A stretch of DNA of 64,000 bases from Pratylenchus scribneri (lineage: Eukaryota > Nematoda > Chromadorea > Rhabditida > Pratylenchidae), in NCBI GenBank assembly GCA_030063045.1, contig JAQSEB010000023.1:2294001-2358000 (forward strand), in the 5' to 3' direction. Both the position numbers and the translations under genes were made by a program. The notes beneath the pieces are model-generated. The model made no database searches. It saw only the letters and a list, made by a program, of their open reading frames with translations, and was not told where the DNA came from. This document shows, piece after piece, positions 45,854-58,016 of this stretch (its first letter is position 1; every line of letters begins with the position of its first letter).

Positions 45854-48800
45854 CGAATTTTATGTATTTTTATTGGAATTAATGGGTATTTTATATTTAT
45901 ATTTTTATTGCAAAGTTTTGGTTTCATATTTTGTTTTGATTTTATCCGGTGTTGATTAAAAATATTTAAATCAAAATTAATTTGAAGAAATTGATTTTTT
46001 TAATTCATTAACTTTTTGTTTACTGAGTAATTTTTAATTTTGGGATTTTTGATATACAGTACACATTTTTTGCAAAAAAACTCTGCTGGGAATTTATTTT
46101 AATTTAATCATTTCACACCTTACTTTTTTGAATGGTTTAACTCAATTTAATATTCATTCATAATTATCTTTTTGGGATTTGATATTTGGATTTGTTTTTG
46201 ATGACACTTTTTTTGATTGGGAATAAATTAATTATTTAATTTTTATTTAATATTTGACACTTTCACTCATTGTAGAGGACCGAAATGGAAAGAAAAAACA
46301 CAACGAATAGTCGGAAAAAAAAAGAATTTATTGCTCATAAATTGTTTCAAAAATTGACTGAAAAATTGCAAAAAAAACATTGAATTGCATAAAAAGTTGC
46401 GAAAAAAAATGTCCAAAAATATTAAAAATAGCAAAAATTGTATTAAAATTAAATTTACATTTTAGTTCTTCTCCTTCTCTGAATTATTTTGGGAATTATT
46501 TTTGGGACTCATATTTCGAATGGCTGGCTGGCTATTTGGCGCATTTGGATCGACCGGAAACCGGAAATGAGGGCGGCATTTAGGCAATGACAAAAAATTG
46601 GAAAAGGAGGCCAAATGGCACATCAAAAATGGGAGGAGGGGGCCGAATTACGGTACCGCGCATCGGCCAGAGGAAGAAGGCCGGATTGAATGAATGGACA
46701 AAAGGGAGATGGATGTGAAGGGAATGATGCCCTAATTGGAATTCCAATTCCAATGTCGCAAATCTGAACAATGATCAGGGGTCCACCCCTCCACTTACAC
46801 ATATTTATTTCTCTTTACTTGATGAATGTGGCCTATTGAATTTGTTCCGAATTGTACGCAATTTATGAATGACTGTCTTCTAAAATTAGTTTGGGGCCAA
46901 AATGGCAAAAATACCGTGTCAAAGTTTTTTATTGTACTTTTCTGTTTGGTTTTTTAACGCATTTAACTGAAATAATTTAGGGGGCCAAATGTTGGCAAAT
47001 ATACCTTTTGTTTTTGATTAATTTTTTGTGATTAATTTGTGTTCATTCTAAATGTTTTCGGGGAAAATTCTAACAAAATTCTACCTTCCTCTGCATTTGC
47101 ATTGTTGATTTGATTTTGTTTTTGTGCTTTATGATTGAATTATTTTGAGGGCGGAAATTGTTGACCTTTTGTTTTGATTAAATGATGCGAAGACCGCGAA
47201 TTGTGCCACCAAAGTTGATTGAATCCCTAGGCGGCCAATTCCGCTTCCCAAAAAAAAATATTCTCGCCTCCTTTAAATTCAGATGATTTTTGACCCATTC
47301 TTACGCAAAATGAATGCAGTGGCCGCAATGCCAGTGGATCATTGTCCTTTTGAAGAATGCCCGACCCAATTCCCTTCTCTTCATTTATTTCTGCAATTGA
47401 CCAATCCACTTTCCCGTCCCAATCTTACAAAAATGGCATGTTGCCGGCCATGGACCTATTCTTCATCCCTTTTCATGTGCATTTCATTCTAAATTCTATC
47501 CGGGCATTTAGGCCATAAATCTCACGAAATCCGGAGAATTGTGCGCGATCGATCGAACCACCACTTCCTTCAAGAAGATTGCCAGAGGATTCCTTCCCGA
47601 ATCTCGCTCGATTCTGCAATTTTGGTTGTGCTTTTCCTCCCCGCTTATGCGCACTGCCACGGGGCCCATCAATTTTTGAAATTCAATGAGAATGCAAGAT
47701 TGGACCTAATTCCACCAGTGAGGGGGGCATTGGATCTTCATCTTCACTTATTTGGGCGCAATGGCCTTTCCTCGAAAACCTTCGGCTAATAAGCCCAAAA
47801 TATTTTTGGCTTCCTTCGGATCATCACAGTGGATTTCTTCACTTCTCCTTCATTTTCTTCTAATCTGTGAGAATTTTTGTTTGCTTCAATTTTCAATCCT
47901 AAATTTGTGCTCATTCCGAGAGTCCGAGTCCAGGCAGAACAATGATATCTTCAAATTGGGAAAGGGGAAATGCCTTCTCTCCTAATAATCCTTGAATCGG
48001 TGAATATGGCCATTCTCATTAAAATTTGTTCATTCAATAATTCGATTAGTGTCAATTTGTGTATTTAAATGTGAATGGACGCGACTTGCCTCCTCAGGCC
48101 CAGGTCTTACGGCTCTGACGCCGGCCTCGATTCCTTCTATTCCTCAAATTGCCTCAAATGCCTAAAAATGTGTTTTGCTCCAAAATTCTCACACAAAAAT
48201 CCATTAAATATTTCGAATTGATTTCGGCTCGTTTCAAATTGTATGTTGTAAATTATTGTCCAAAATTCTCAATCAGGGAAGCCAATATTTGGGGCATCAC
48301 AAAATCAAATCCAATTCAAATATAGGCCACATATTAATCAGCGTCAAAAGCGCCCACCAAAAACCAAAAAAGAATTCCACTTGAAGGCTCCTTCTCTCTA
48401 TGATTCTGCCCTTCTAATTCCTCCTAAATTTGAACATTTGGGCCTACGCACGAAAATATCTCTCCATGGATTGGTTGGCCATTCCGCGGAGTAGTTCATA
48501 AAGAATAAGTTTATATTGGGCTATAATTGATGGATGGATGATTCGAGTTGAATTGAATGAAGCGGAAAAGCCGCGAATGAATAAAATTGTGATGATTCGG
48601 TTGATTGGATTGATCCATTGTTGGGCATATGGTAGTGATTGATTGGTGGAAACTCATCAATGATTTTTAGGCCATTTCTATTATTTGAATCCACTAGGGG
48701 AAAAGTCCCGTGCAGAAGCCCGAAATGCCAATTTTTGGAAAGAATCCGAGATAATTTGCGCATTTTTGAATTGAATGGAATAGAGGCCAATATGTGGAAT

Positions 48801-51459
48801 GGAAGTTCCAAGAAGAAGCCAAGTTGGTCTAAAGCCCTGCTCAATGAATTAATTTTATTTACCTCCTCGCGAAATAATTTGTGGAATAAATTTGTACAAA
48901 AATTGAATAATAAACTTGAGCCAGAACAATTCATACACATAAAAACTTCTAATTTGATCACTTCTCGAGCACAAAAAGGTGTTTTGGGAATGTGTCCTTG
49001 ATTTGATTTGTTTGCACTAAATAGCATTCTATTCCCGTTTGTCATGAATAAACACAATGAATCGAGCCCAATGGAAGACTGCCTAATTTGCTGAATGAAT
49101 CCCGAAATTGTGCAAATTGATTTGTCCAAGCGAATAATCCCGGCATTTGAGAAAGTCTGAGGCCCAATTAATGAATGGAATACTTCCTTGAAACTCCTTT
49201 GCGCTAAACTATCCTCGCCTTCCAGAGAGCATTGCACCAAATATGATAATAAATTCGATCGAACCCAGTGAAAATTTGGTAATGGAACAGCATCAATTTG
49301 AAATGAATAAATGCATGATTAAGCCCAGTAAAATTGAACAAAGCCAAATTGAGCACCTATGTCGGTGTCGAATGCTCCAAAAGTGTTCCCATAATTGAAT
49401 TAATTCCTGATTTAAAAAGGTAAGCCAAAGGCCAGGTCAGAATGAGCATTGAGAATATCCAGAATACCCGGAATGAGTAGTCTAATCGAATTATGGTCCC
49501 GTGTTGTTAGAAAAATGGAAAATGCCAGAGAGAGCGAGTTCATCATTCTGAATCCACAGAGGGGAAAGAAGCCCAAAGGGATTTGGAATTTGTGCCGCAA
49601 TCGAGTCCAAAAAGAATCCACGGATAAATGACTTAATGCAATGGAATCCGAGAATGCCCGCAGAATGAAGCATCATTCCAAGAAGGGAAAAGCCCCAGTC
49701 ATTTTTTCCACTAATAGCCGAGCAATTTAGAGCAATTTGTGCCGCCAATTTTGTTGTTTTTTGGCCTATATTTAACCCCAATAAGAGTCCATTTGATGTA
49801 GTCAATTGTGTTGGAGAGGAAAAGGATTTGAACCAATCATTCGCGACCAAATTGGGCAAGCAAATTTCTGAGCAAGTTGCGGGGAAAATGTCGACGAATT
49901 GAATGTGGATGGAATAAGCCTAGTTGGAAGTTGTGGAAAACATGTTTTGATTTAAGCGCGACCAAATTGGATGGATGGATGGATGGATTGGAGGAAATGA
50001 GGCTAAAATGAAGGAAAATAATATTAAAATTGGACACCCTTATATGGTTATAGCCTTTCTATAATTGATCTCATCGTATTCTCTTTTATGGCCAAATTTG
50101 GATATTACCTCATTTAATTTACTAATAAATAGTTCAAGTTGTGGAATGGTCTTATCTTATGAAGCCTTGGTTCTAGGTTGAATTTCCTCCTAAAGATACT
50201 GCATTAAAGTACCCAGGATTATATGGTTTTTTAGATCAAAGCAATGAAGTCTTTTTGATGCTAATTCATCTTATTTTTATAATAGCCCTATAATTTCCCG
50301 AAAAAATGGTTGAAATAACAAAAACCAACCAAATCAAAGTGATGTTCGTTATCCTTTCAAATGCAGTAATTGTTCCTATACGCCGGACTGAATTGGTCAT
50401 GAAATCATGCGCAGAGTATTTGATTTTGAAAGTGCCAAATTAACCGAAAGGGACAGCCCAAAATTTGCCAAACATTTTGCCTATCAAAGGGCGACAAGAG
50501 GGTGAAGCCAATTGTGTGTGGATGGATTATTTGTGACAGCAATTAGAGCATGGTGGTAGGATCATGTAATTGATTTGCGAGAAGGTCTCCTAATTGTGCC
50601 AACGAATTGGTCATTGTGAAATCGGTTGGGAAATGTTTAGCGAATCAGCCGATGTGATGGCCAACGAATTCAATGGGAATGGAAAATGTGAATGAATTCC
50701 AATTGGAAAGCAGCGAAATGGGACTTTTCAGGGCAATTTTTGGTGGTTTAGTGGATGTGGTGATGTAAAAAATTTAGGACGAAATTTGGGGGCACACTCT
50801 CATTGGAGTGGATGTATTGGCGGATTATGAAAGGCAAATTTGATCATTGCAGTGGAATTTTAATATTTCGAGATTACTGAGTAGTTTTGGGAAATTTTCG
50901 ACGAATTTTTGGAATTGTTGATGGCAAAATGAGGAAAATTACTCGTTTTTTTGGAAATTTGGATTGAGCATTTGACGACGAAAATTATGAATTATGTTTG
51001 GCACCGATGTAAAAAGATGGACCATTATTGTTGGGCAAAAATGAATGGAGCTGAGCAAACCAAAATTGACAATGTCTTTCATATTTCACAATTTGGAAAC
51101 GATGTGGTTTTGACCATTTCGAAAGGTAAATTCACAATTTGATGACGTGGAATGGCGTATGTGCAGTGTGGGCGAAGGAAATTGCCGATGGCGAAATTCA
51201 ACGGAATGGAAAGGAAGGAGATGGATTACGGTAGCCAAAGGAAGGAGGGAAGAAGAGGACACAGCCGCGAGGAATGGAATGGAGCAAAGGGAGACAGACA
51301 CACATTTTTGATGGAAGAAGAAGTGGTCGACCGTTGGATGGAGTGAAGAGGAAGGGAAGGAGCCGATGGAGTATTTTTGGGAGGAATTTGGGGAGAATAG
51401 GGAATTGTGGAGAGGAAAATGAGGAGCGCAAAATGGGAAAGACTGGTTGTGGTGAACAG

Positions 51460-51800
51460 CGGTGAGGCCCATTTTATAGGCTCGCCCGAGGGGAGGGACC
51501 TACGGAGGAGGAGGTGAAGCTTCGTGGCGGGCGAATTGGGCGGGCAAGCGGCGTCCGGTTCTCCATTTTCCCTGGCGGCGATGAATTCTGTCCCTCTTTA
51601 CGAAAGAGACCCATTTCTCGTCTTTTCTAGAGGAACTCAGGCGCACTCCTCGTGCTCTTCTCTTCCCTCCCTATTTTAGATGAAGACACTTTTTTCTTCC
51701 TTTTTCTCGTCACTCTTCTCGATGTGAATGTGTTGGCGAGAATTTGGTCGCAGTGCCCTGCAGTGAAGTCAGGCGAATATTGATTCACCTTGGGGGGACG
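51460..51800. other. GC-richer, CpG-containing patch in gene-poor region
   Basis: Base composition rises sharply, with words such as GGGCGGGCAAGCGGCGTCCGG, shortly after ATTTTATAGG. It could be a promoter or an old GC-rich insertion. I see no exon next to it, so its role is unknown. Confidence 0.3.
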
Positions 51801-52651
51801 GGTGGACTATACCATTGGTTGAAAGAGGAAGATTGGGCAAGAAGAATGAGGAATGTCGAGAAAGGTTCGCCCGAGGGGAATGATGTTGCGAGGATCGACT
51901 AAAAATGGATATATCTTAAATTAGCTCCCTTTCGGTAGGTGGATGTAATTTTATGGTAGATTAGGGGCATATAGAGGCTTTTTTGAAGGCAAAAATTTGT
52001 GAAATGTTTTGAATATGAAGGAATGATTGGAGGGATTGGACAATGGACAAGAAAAAGTTCTTCTCGAATTGCCTTTGGCCATAATCAAGTTTGCATCAAT
52101 CAAAGGGTGGCCATATCATAAATTGTCAACTAACTTCCCACTTTCCATTTTGCCCGTCATTTCGCATTAAAATCCTCTATTATTTACATTAGTTGGTTAC
52201 TATGTGGAAACACCCCTCAGGCAAATGGACGGGTTGTTGACGATAAAGCCTTCGGAGAAGTAATGGGAGGTGAGCAGCTGTACACACTTCTCGAGAATTG
52301 ATGGAACACATGACCGGGAAGCGCACGCGCGCCCGGCAAAAATAGCTTTTTTCTCTGCAATTTCATAATAAACGAGAATTTACCGTGGCGATGGCCAAAG
52401 TAAAAGGAATTCTTTCGTAAACACCCCGGGAGGAGAGGATGGACCCAAGGACAAGGAGGGCCGGACAATTTATAGAATATCATCATCATCACATCACTAG
52501 CAAAATTTTATTCTACTTATGAATTATGGATGAAAAACAAGAAAAAGAAATAAATTCAACAAAGGAAAATAAAATTACACACACCGTTGTTTGGTTTTTA
52601 TAAGGAATTGGAAGGCCAAATTAAACATTAACAGAAATTATTTGAATTTAT

Positions 52652-55245
52652 TCATGTGGTGGTCAAGCTCTTCTCCACTTGGGCCAACACTTCTTTTCGG
52701 TAATCGTCAAAGTCGCCATCAATTTGGTAAATGTTTTGGTCCTCCACAATCCAGAGACGGCAGTCCGTAGCCCTAATCAGCCTTTCATCGTGGGTGACCA
52801 TAAGGACGCCACCGCCAAAATTTTCAATGCCATCGGCCAAAGCTTGAATTGATTCAATGTCCAAATTGTTGGTCGGTTCGTCCTAAATATTACAAAATAA
52901 ATATTTTTTAAATTATGTTTTGGTTGAATTGCGAGAATTTTTAGTAAATTTTGGATGTTAAAAAGGAAAAGTAAAACCCTATTCCCTGAAGCACCGTGGC
53001 GCAGTGGAAGCGTGCTGGGCCCATAACCCAGAGGTCGATGGATCGAAACCATTCGGTGCTAAACATTTTTTCCAAGGCAATAATTATTTTTTAAGTTTTT
53101 AACTGGGTTTACCTTTTTTGGTATAATTAAATTAATTTTTTATTCTTACCAAAATGAGTATGTCCGGTGCTATCAATGAAAGTTCGGCCAGTGCAACTCG
53201 ACTTTTTTGGCCACCAGACAAATTTTTAATTTTAACAGTGTGAGCATGACCGGCCAATCCGACCATTCCAAGATTTTTTCGGGCATTCTAATATAATAAT
53301 TATTGTATAATTGTTTATTTAATTTCAACCTGATGATCAATGTTGTATTTGGTCATCAAATATTCCACTGGTGATTGTTCTTGATTCAATGCCTCATTTG
53401 AATGTTGGTCAAACCATCCAATTCGAAGTTGTCGATGTTTTGTCAAATCACCACTCACCTAAATCATTTGTTATATTTAATTTCACATAATAAAAACCGG
53501 TTGCAATTTTCCACTCAACAATTTGAGCAATGTGGATTTTCCGACTCCATTTGGTCCAACGACGGCTACCCTCGAATCCATGTCAATGCCAAAATCCAAT
53601 TTTTTGAAAAGAATTTGTTCACCATAGCCAAAAGTGACATCTTTGAATAAATTAGATGTATGATCCAAATAAAAATATAAAAATAACCATGAAGGCCAAG
53701 AACGGGAGGAGCCAATTTTGTTGGTTCGGGAAAACGGAATTTGACACTATATTCTTTGATTTTCTGCAGCAATTCGGGCGGTGGTGCATCGTCCTCGTCG
53801 CCCATTGTGGCCGAAGATTGGGCGCCTTTCTTGCCTTTTTGTTGTTTATTTTGTTTTGCGGCCATTCTCGATTTTATTTCTTCTTCCGCTTGTTTTCCAC
53901 TCTTTCCGCCCTTTTTCATCGCTGTCAATTGTTTTTGCTGATTTTCATAGGCTTTGGCGTATTCTTTCAATTTTTGTTCGTACATTTTTTTGAATGATGC
54001 TGCAAATTTAATCAAAATGAATTATTTAATAATAAAAACTCACAATAATTCCCTTTATAGTAGAAAAGTTGTTTATTATCGAGATGGATTATATCCGTGC
54101 AAATATTGTCCAAAAATGATTGGTCATGGGAAACGATGAGCAAAGTTTTCTTCCAGCTTTGAAGATACCTGTAAAATTAATAATGGATTAAAATAATTGA
54201 ATTTTTAAACAAACGTGTCCAGCCAAATTACGGCGTTCAAATCCAAATGGTTGGTTGGTTCGTCCAAAAGTAGCAAAGTTGGTTCCAAGAAGAGGGCCCG
54301 GGCCAATGAAATACGCATTCTCCATCCACCGGAGAAATCTTCCACCGCCTTTTCTTGCATTTCTTTGCTGAATCCCAAACCGGCCAAAATTCGACGTGCC
54401 CGTGGTTCGGCCGATTCGGCGCCAATATTTTTGAGTTCACTGCTCACTTCTTGCAATTTTTCACTGACTGAGATGTTACCGGCCTCCAATTTTTTGGTCA
54501 ATTCGGCTTCCTCATCAAGCAGTTTTGTGCGAACTTTATCCGAGCGTAACACCGTTTCAATGGCTGAAGTTTTGTCGGCTTCGATTTCTTTAAAATTTGT
54601 TTTTAAAATTTTTAATTTATTTTTTCGAACCTTGTTCACAATAAAGAATGTCAATGTTTGGTGGAATGGCCAATTTTCGGGCAGCAATGTGCTTCAACAG
54701 TGTTGTTTTTCCCATTCCATTTGGGCCAACCAATCCGTAGCGTCTTCCAATGGCAATTGTCAGAGTGGCCTTGTTGAAAAGTTGGCGACCATCGGCAGAA
54801 ATGTCGAAATTCTCCACCTTTAATTCGTTTTGGATAAAATCAAAAATGAATAATAAATTCAATTGACCTTTATATCCACCGCAGTTTCCATCAAACTGAG
54901 TTGAGCATCCGTTTTGACTTGTTGTGAAACTGTGAATTGATCACCAACATGGTCGCCGCCACCAATGCCTCCTTCAATTCAATTTTAATAATATTTAGAA
55001 TAATTTAGTGTTCACCTTTTTTCATTTCTGCCATTGATGTGCCATTTTTCTCCAAATTATGAAGTTTTGAACCCATCGCTTGTAAACTCTTTTCATATTC
55101 ATCCTTTTTTTGTTGCTTTTTCATCTCCTTCCGTGAAGGCTTTTTCTTCTCTTCTAAATTAATTGATTAAATAATTTTTAAAAATTTTATGAGAACCTTC
55201 GTCAATTTTCAAACCGGACATTTTAGTGGCCTCTTCGTCGGACAT
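52652..55245 (-). CDS. abcf-1: ABC-F family ATPase, ABCF1 orthologue
   Basis: Soluble twin-ATPase of the ABCF1/GCN20 group, ribosome-associated and linked to translation initiation. Exons, minus strand: 55197-55245, 55016-55153, 54868-54971, 54631-54817, 54215-54587, 54044-54168, 53688-53999, 53498-53640, 53330-53458, 53150-53287, 52652-52882. They join in phase to 642 residues. A lysine-rich N-terminus precedes the first ATPase: Walker [10 protein letters not shown] (128-136), signature FSGGW (244-248), [13 protein letters not shown] charged linker (KKMYEQK to KKGKKG) leads to the second: GPNGVGKST (458-466), [22 protein letters not shown], and a switch His in VTHDERL. The C-terminus [13 protein letters not shown] is characteristic of ABCF1 rather than ABCF2/3. 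AATAAA overlaps the stop. An acceptor-like TTTTTAG lies about 17 bases before the ATG, and the RS-rich gene ends 186 bp upstream, consistent with a downstream operon position. Confidence 0.95.
52990..53061 (+). tRNA. Initiator tRNA-Met (CAT)
   Basis: Cloverleaf of 72 nt. The acceptor stem AGCACCG pairs perfectly with CGGTGCT, followed by discriminator A. The anticodon stem-loop is CTGGG-CCCATAA-CCCAG with anticodon CAT. C33 before the anticodon, three G-C pairs in the anticodon stem and ATCGAAA in the T-loop (no T54) are hallmarks of eukaryotic initiator tRNA. It lies on the opposite strand inside the last ABCF1 intron (52883-53149). Confidence 0.97.
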
Positions 55246-55431
55246 TTTTACAATAATTTTACTAAAAATTTGTATTTGCATTAACATTGTTGCATATATA
55301 ATCGATATTTTGTGAACAACAAATTTTGCATAATAAAAAAAAAAATTAAATAAAAATTTATTTATACAAAATACAAATGGAAAAAATAAATCAAATTAAT
55401 AAATAAAATAATGCAAAAAAAATGTATCAAA
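55246..55431 (-). promoter_or_regulatory. Operon-type intercistronic spacer (RS-rich gene to abcf-1)
   Basis: A 186 bp AT-rich spacer between two same-strand genes. It contains an acceptor-like TTTTTAG about 17 bases before the abcf-1 ATG and no promoter-like GC-rich element. Spacing matches nematode operons, where the downstream gene receives a spliced leader. Confidence 0.5.
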
Positions 55432-56341
55432 TCAAAGTGCACCTTCCAAAGCCATTCTCCTCCTCTCGCGCCATAAATTCAACCATCGTTGATTACGAAT
55501 TTCAGGATTCTCCGAAAGCTATAAATTTTAATAAAATTCATTCAATAACAAATATTAAATATTTACATTTTCATGAGCCAGAGGAAAATTGTTGCTGGTC
55601 TCCAATTTTTCTGATTGTGGTTGTAGTGCTGCGCGCGATTCTTTGTCATTTGATTTCTTCTGCTGTTTTGCCGATTCAATTTGTTTCTTTTCAATCTGCT
55701 TGTTGGCCCACATCGGCCCGAACATTGCCCTTTCGTGCGTTGCCATTGCCTCATTGTCATCATTTTTATTGTCCATTCCAGCTGCGATCTTTTTGTCCTT
55801 TTTCTGAAAAATTAATTGAATAAAATGGCTGATTCTCGGTTAATTTTAAATATTACCGCTCTCGCTGAATTCGCATCCGATTTGAATGAAGCTGGCGTAA
55901 ATCCGGGCTCTTCGATCTGCTCAATGGCTGTCTGACGTGCAACTGATTCTGTTAAGTCCGCAGGAGTGTAATCTATAATTTTATGTGTTTAATTAATTTC
56001 AAATAATTGTAATTGTACCATTTGTAATTCGCCGCGGATATGCATCACTGGATCCGGGCTCCCTAGTTGAATTATTGCCGATTGCAGCAGAAAGTGAGGA
56101 TTTAAGGCGATCTTTGGCCATTTCAATGCCTCGTTTAACTTCTTTGGATGAGTTAATTTTCCTTAAATTTAAAATTATTTCGTTTATTTTTAATTAATTG
56201 CTACCTTTTATCAATGCTGTCATTGTGGGTTGAATATCCGCGATTGTTGTGTCGTCTGTCATTTTCCCGTGGACTTCGACTTCTGTTTCGCCGGTCTTTT
56301 GTTCGTTTTGATGTTGAAAGGTCTTCTCTTCGTTTATTCAT
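55432..56341 (-). CDS. Small RS-rich, probably nuclear protein of unknown family
   Basis: Five exons, minus strand: 56205-56341, 56019-56161, 55857-55972, 55567-55803, 55432-55518; all phases agree, 239 residues. The N-terminus is basic with an RS word (RNRSRSPRENDRR), as in splicing-associated proteins. The middle has KRGIEMAKDRLKSSL and DYTPADLTESVARQTAIEQ. The C-terminal half is charged and likely helical (ANKQIEKKQIESAKQQKKS) and ends with NQRWLNLWRERRRM. The conserved-looking segment GPMWANKQ suggests a real family, but I do not recognise it. A splice acceptor TTTTTTAG abuts the ATG directly, so the start is probably trans-spliced. It is the upstream member of a likely operon with abcf-1, and no AATAAA is evident after its stop. 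Confidence 0.8.
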
Positions 56342-56957
56342 CTAAAAAATAAGCTTTTTTTAAATAAAATATTAATAATTCTATGCATTTTAATTAATTT
56401 GGGTAAGGCGTAGGGATAAAATGGTAAAAGATAGAGATAAGTAAATTCTTTTTTTCCGATTTTGATTAAAATTTTTTAATTGAGCTCCTTCGAGACTTGA
56501 AGTTTATAATAAACTCGATTTTTGCTTTGCTTTTAAGGTGAAAAGTGAAAACATGGTTCGTAAAATCGGCAAATCTGCCGGCGAAATCGGCAAAATAAAA
56601 TTTTTTGATGATGACATTTTATCCAAGATAGAATGTCATCATCAAAAAGATAAAATGTCATCAATCAAATCAATCAATCATCAAAAAAAATTTTTTTTGC
56701 CCAATTCCGGGAACCGAACCGAACCGGGATCCGGGAAGGAGACGGACGCGGGAGGCGGGACCGACAAAAATTGGCAAAATGAACGAAATTTGATAGTTAT
56801 CTAAGCTAAGAACAGAGCTAAAACCATGCAAACATCTTAAAATCATCAAATTTTTTTCCACATGAAACATGATTCTAATTCTAATAGTGATTTTTATAAT
56901 CTTTAAAATTTAGAATAAATCATCAATTATTATTAAAAGTGAAAGCTAAAATTCGAG
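56342..56957. promoter_or_regulatory. Divergent promoter region between the RS-rich gene and pbs-1
   Basis: A 616 bp region between two diverging transcription units. It contains a strong hairpin at 56602-56648, a third partial copy of one arm at about 56649-56665, and a GC-rich stretch at 56702-56762 (GGAACCGAACCGAACCGGG) that stands out from the AT-rich surroundings. It presumably drives both operons. Confidence 0.5.
56602..56648. repeat. 22-bp stem hairpin in divergent promoter
   Basis: TTTTTGATGATGACATTTTATC is followed after three bases by its near-perfect reverse complement (one G-T type mismatch). GATAAAATGTCATCA follows directly as a third copy of the motif. A cruciform, transposon end or regulatory RNA hairpin are all possible. 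Confidence 0.8.
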
Positions 56958-57852
56958 ATGACTGCAATTCCAGCCTTGGCCCACTATCCAAAGGAGAAGG
57001 AAACGACTGGGGTAAATCAGTAAAAGTTTATTTTTATCCTAATATATTTAATTCAGACTACATTAATTGCATGCGAGACCTCCACCGGCATTGTCATTGG
57101 CACAGATTCGCGCACTTCTTCTGGCGCATTCATTCCAAGCCGCGTCACGAACAAACTTGGCAAAATCAATGATCACATGGTCATTATGCGCGCAGGAGTT
57201 CAATCGGATTCTCAAGCAATGGCCGACATCATCATTTATTTGGCAGAACTCAAATCGTTTGCTTTAAATTATTTTAAAAATCTACTCTGCTCATTTTTAG
57301 GATTCAAGACGGCGAACCAATGACGGTCTACAATGTTGCCCAATACGCCCGCAAATTTCACTACAATTATCGCGAACAACTCAGCTGTGTCGCCATTGTG
57401 GCCGGTTATGATGATGTCAAGCAGGGACAAATCTACTCAGTTGCCATGGGCGGTTATACAACTCGTCAGCCGGTTTATATCAGTGGCAGTGGGAGCACAA
57501 TGATCCACGGTTACATGGATGTGAATTGGCGAGAGGGAATGACCATGAAGGAGGCGAAAGAGGTTTATTTTTTTTATATTTAAAATGTTTTAATTATAAA
57601 TTTTTAGTTAGTCAAGACCGCCGTTTTCTTGGCACAATATCATGATGGTGCTTCCGGAGGTGTCATCCATTTGGCAACGATTGACAAAGACGGCATGCAA
57701 ACAGAGGTCAATTTGAAGAATTAATGCCAAATTTAATGCAAAATATTTAGGTTATTCGTCCGGACAAAGAAGACTTTCCAGAACCGTACGAAATGCCGGT
57801 GTACAAGAATCTTCCAGAGCATATTCCTCAGCCAGCTGCTGGACGCCGTTGA
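56958..57852 (+). CDS. pbs-1: 20S proteasome subunit beta-1 (PSMB6 type, caspase-like site)
   Basis: Catalytic beta-1 subunit of the 20S core, cleaving after acidic residues. Exons: 56958-57011, 57057-57256, 57301-57562, 57608-57706, 57751-57852; in phase, 238 residues. The first junction creates ETTG-TTLIA, so the mature N-terminal Thr is residue 19 after autocleavage behind Gly18. In mature numbering, Thr1, Asp17 (TDSR) and Lys33 (TNKLG) are present. Arg45 (IMRAG) matches the basic S1 pocket of beta-1 and separates it from beta-2 and beta-5. SVAMGGY and GSGSTMIHGYMD match the family fold. The propeptide is only 18 residues, shorter than the 34 of human PSMB6. The nicalin gene starts 164 bp downstream on the same strand. 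Confidence 0.96.
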
Positions 57853-58016
57853 ATGAATACAATTTTTTTGTGTTGACATTTTTCTTTGATAAATTATAAA
57901 CAATTTTGATTTATGGATAAATTTGAGATTTGTTTTGTATTATTTTTTCAATTGGTTTTTGTAACTCGATTTTTTATTCATTTATAATTTCATCTTCAAT
58001 TAAATGATTTTAAAAG
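57853..58016 (+). promoter_or_regulatory. Operon-type intercistronic spacer (pbs-1 to nicalin)
   Basis: A 164 bp AT-rich, T-rich spacer. TTTTAAAAG directly abuts the nicalin ATG as a trans-splice acceptor candidate, and no clear AATAAA follows the pbs-1 stop (GATAAA occurs). The layout fits a two-gene operon. Confidence 0.5.

Larger units (their letters stand above)
36399..52651. other. 16 kb gene-poor region
   Basis: No gene model could be supported between the PASK start and the ABCF1 stop. Contents: an acceptor-like TTTTCAG near 36449 (5' side of PASK), poly-G at 37515-37535, an HSP70-like relic near 40267-40500, the large minisatellite array at 41921-43072, poly-C at 43363-43376, very AT-rich DNA from about 43.6 to 46.4 kb with an ATT microsatellite at 45821-45853, several long but unsupported open frames at 48.5-50 kb, a GGAT microsatellite near 49968-49989, and a GC-richer stretch at about 51460-51800. 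Confidence 0.6.

Noticed and set aside
48521..49859. Long minus-strand frames (239 and 122 codons) with hydrophobic stretches such as GFIQQIRQSSIGLDSLCLF
   Set aside because: A serpentine-receptor relic was considered, but the order of membrane segments and motifs is not convincing and the frames change with a stop between them.
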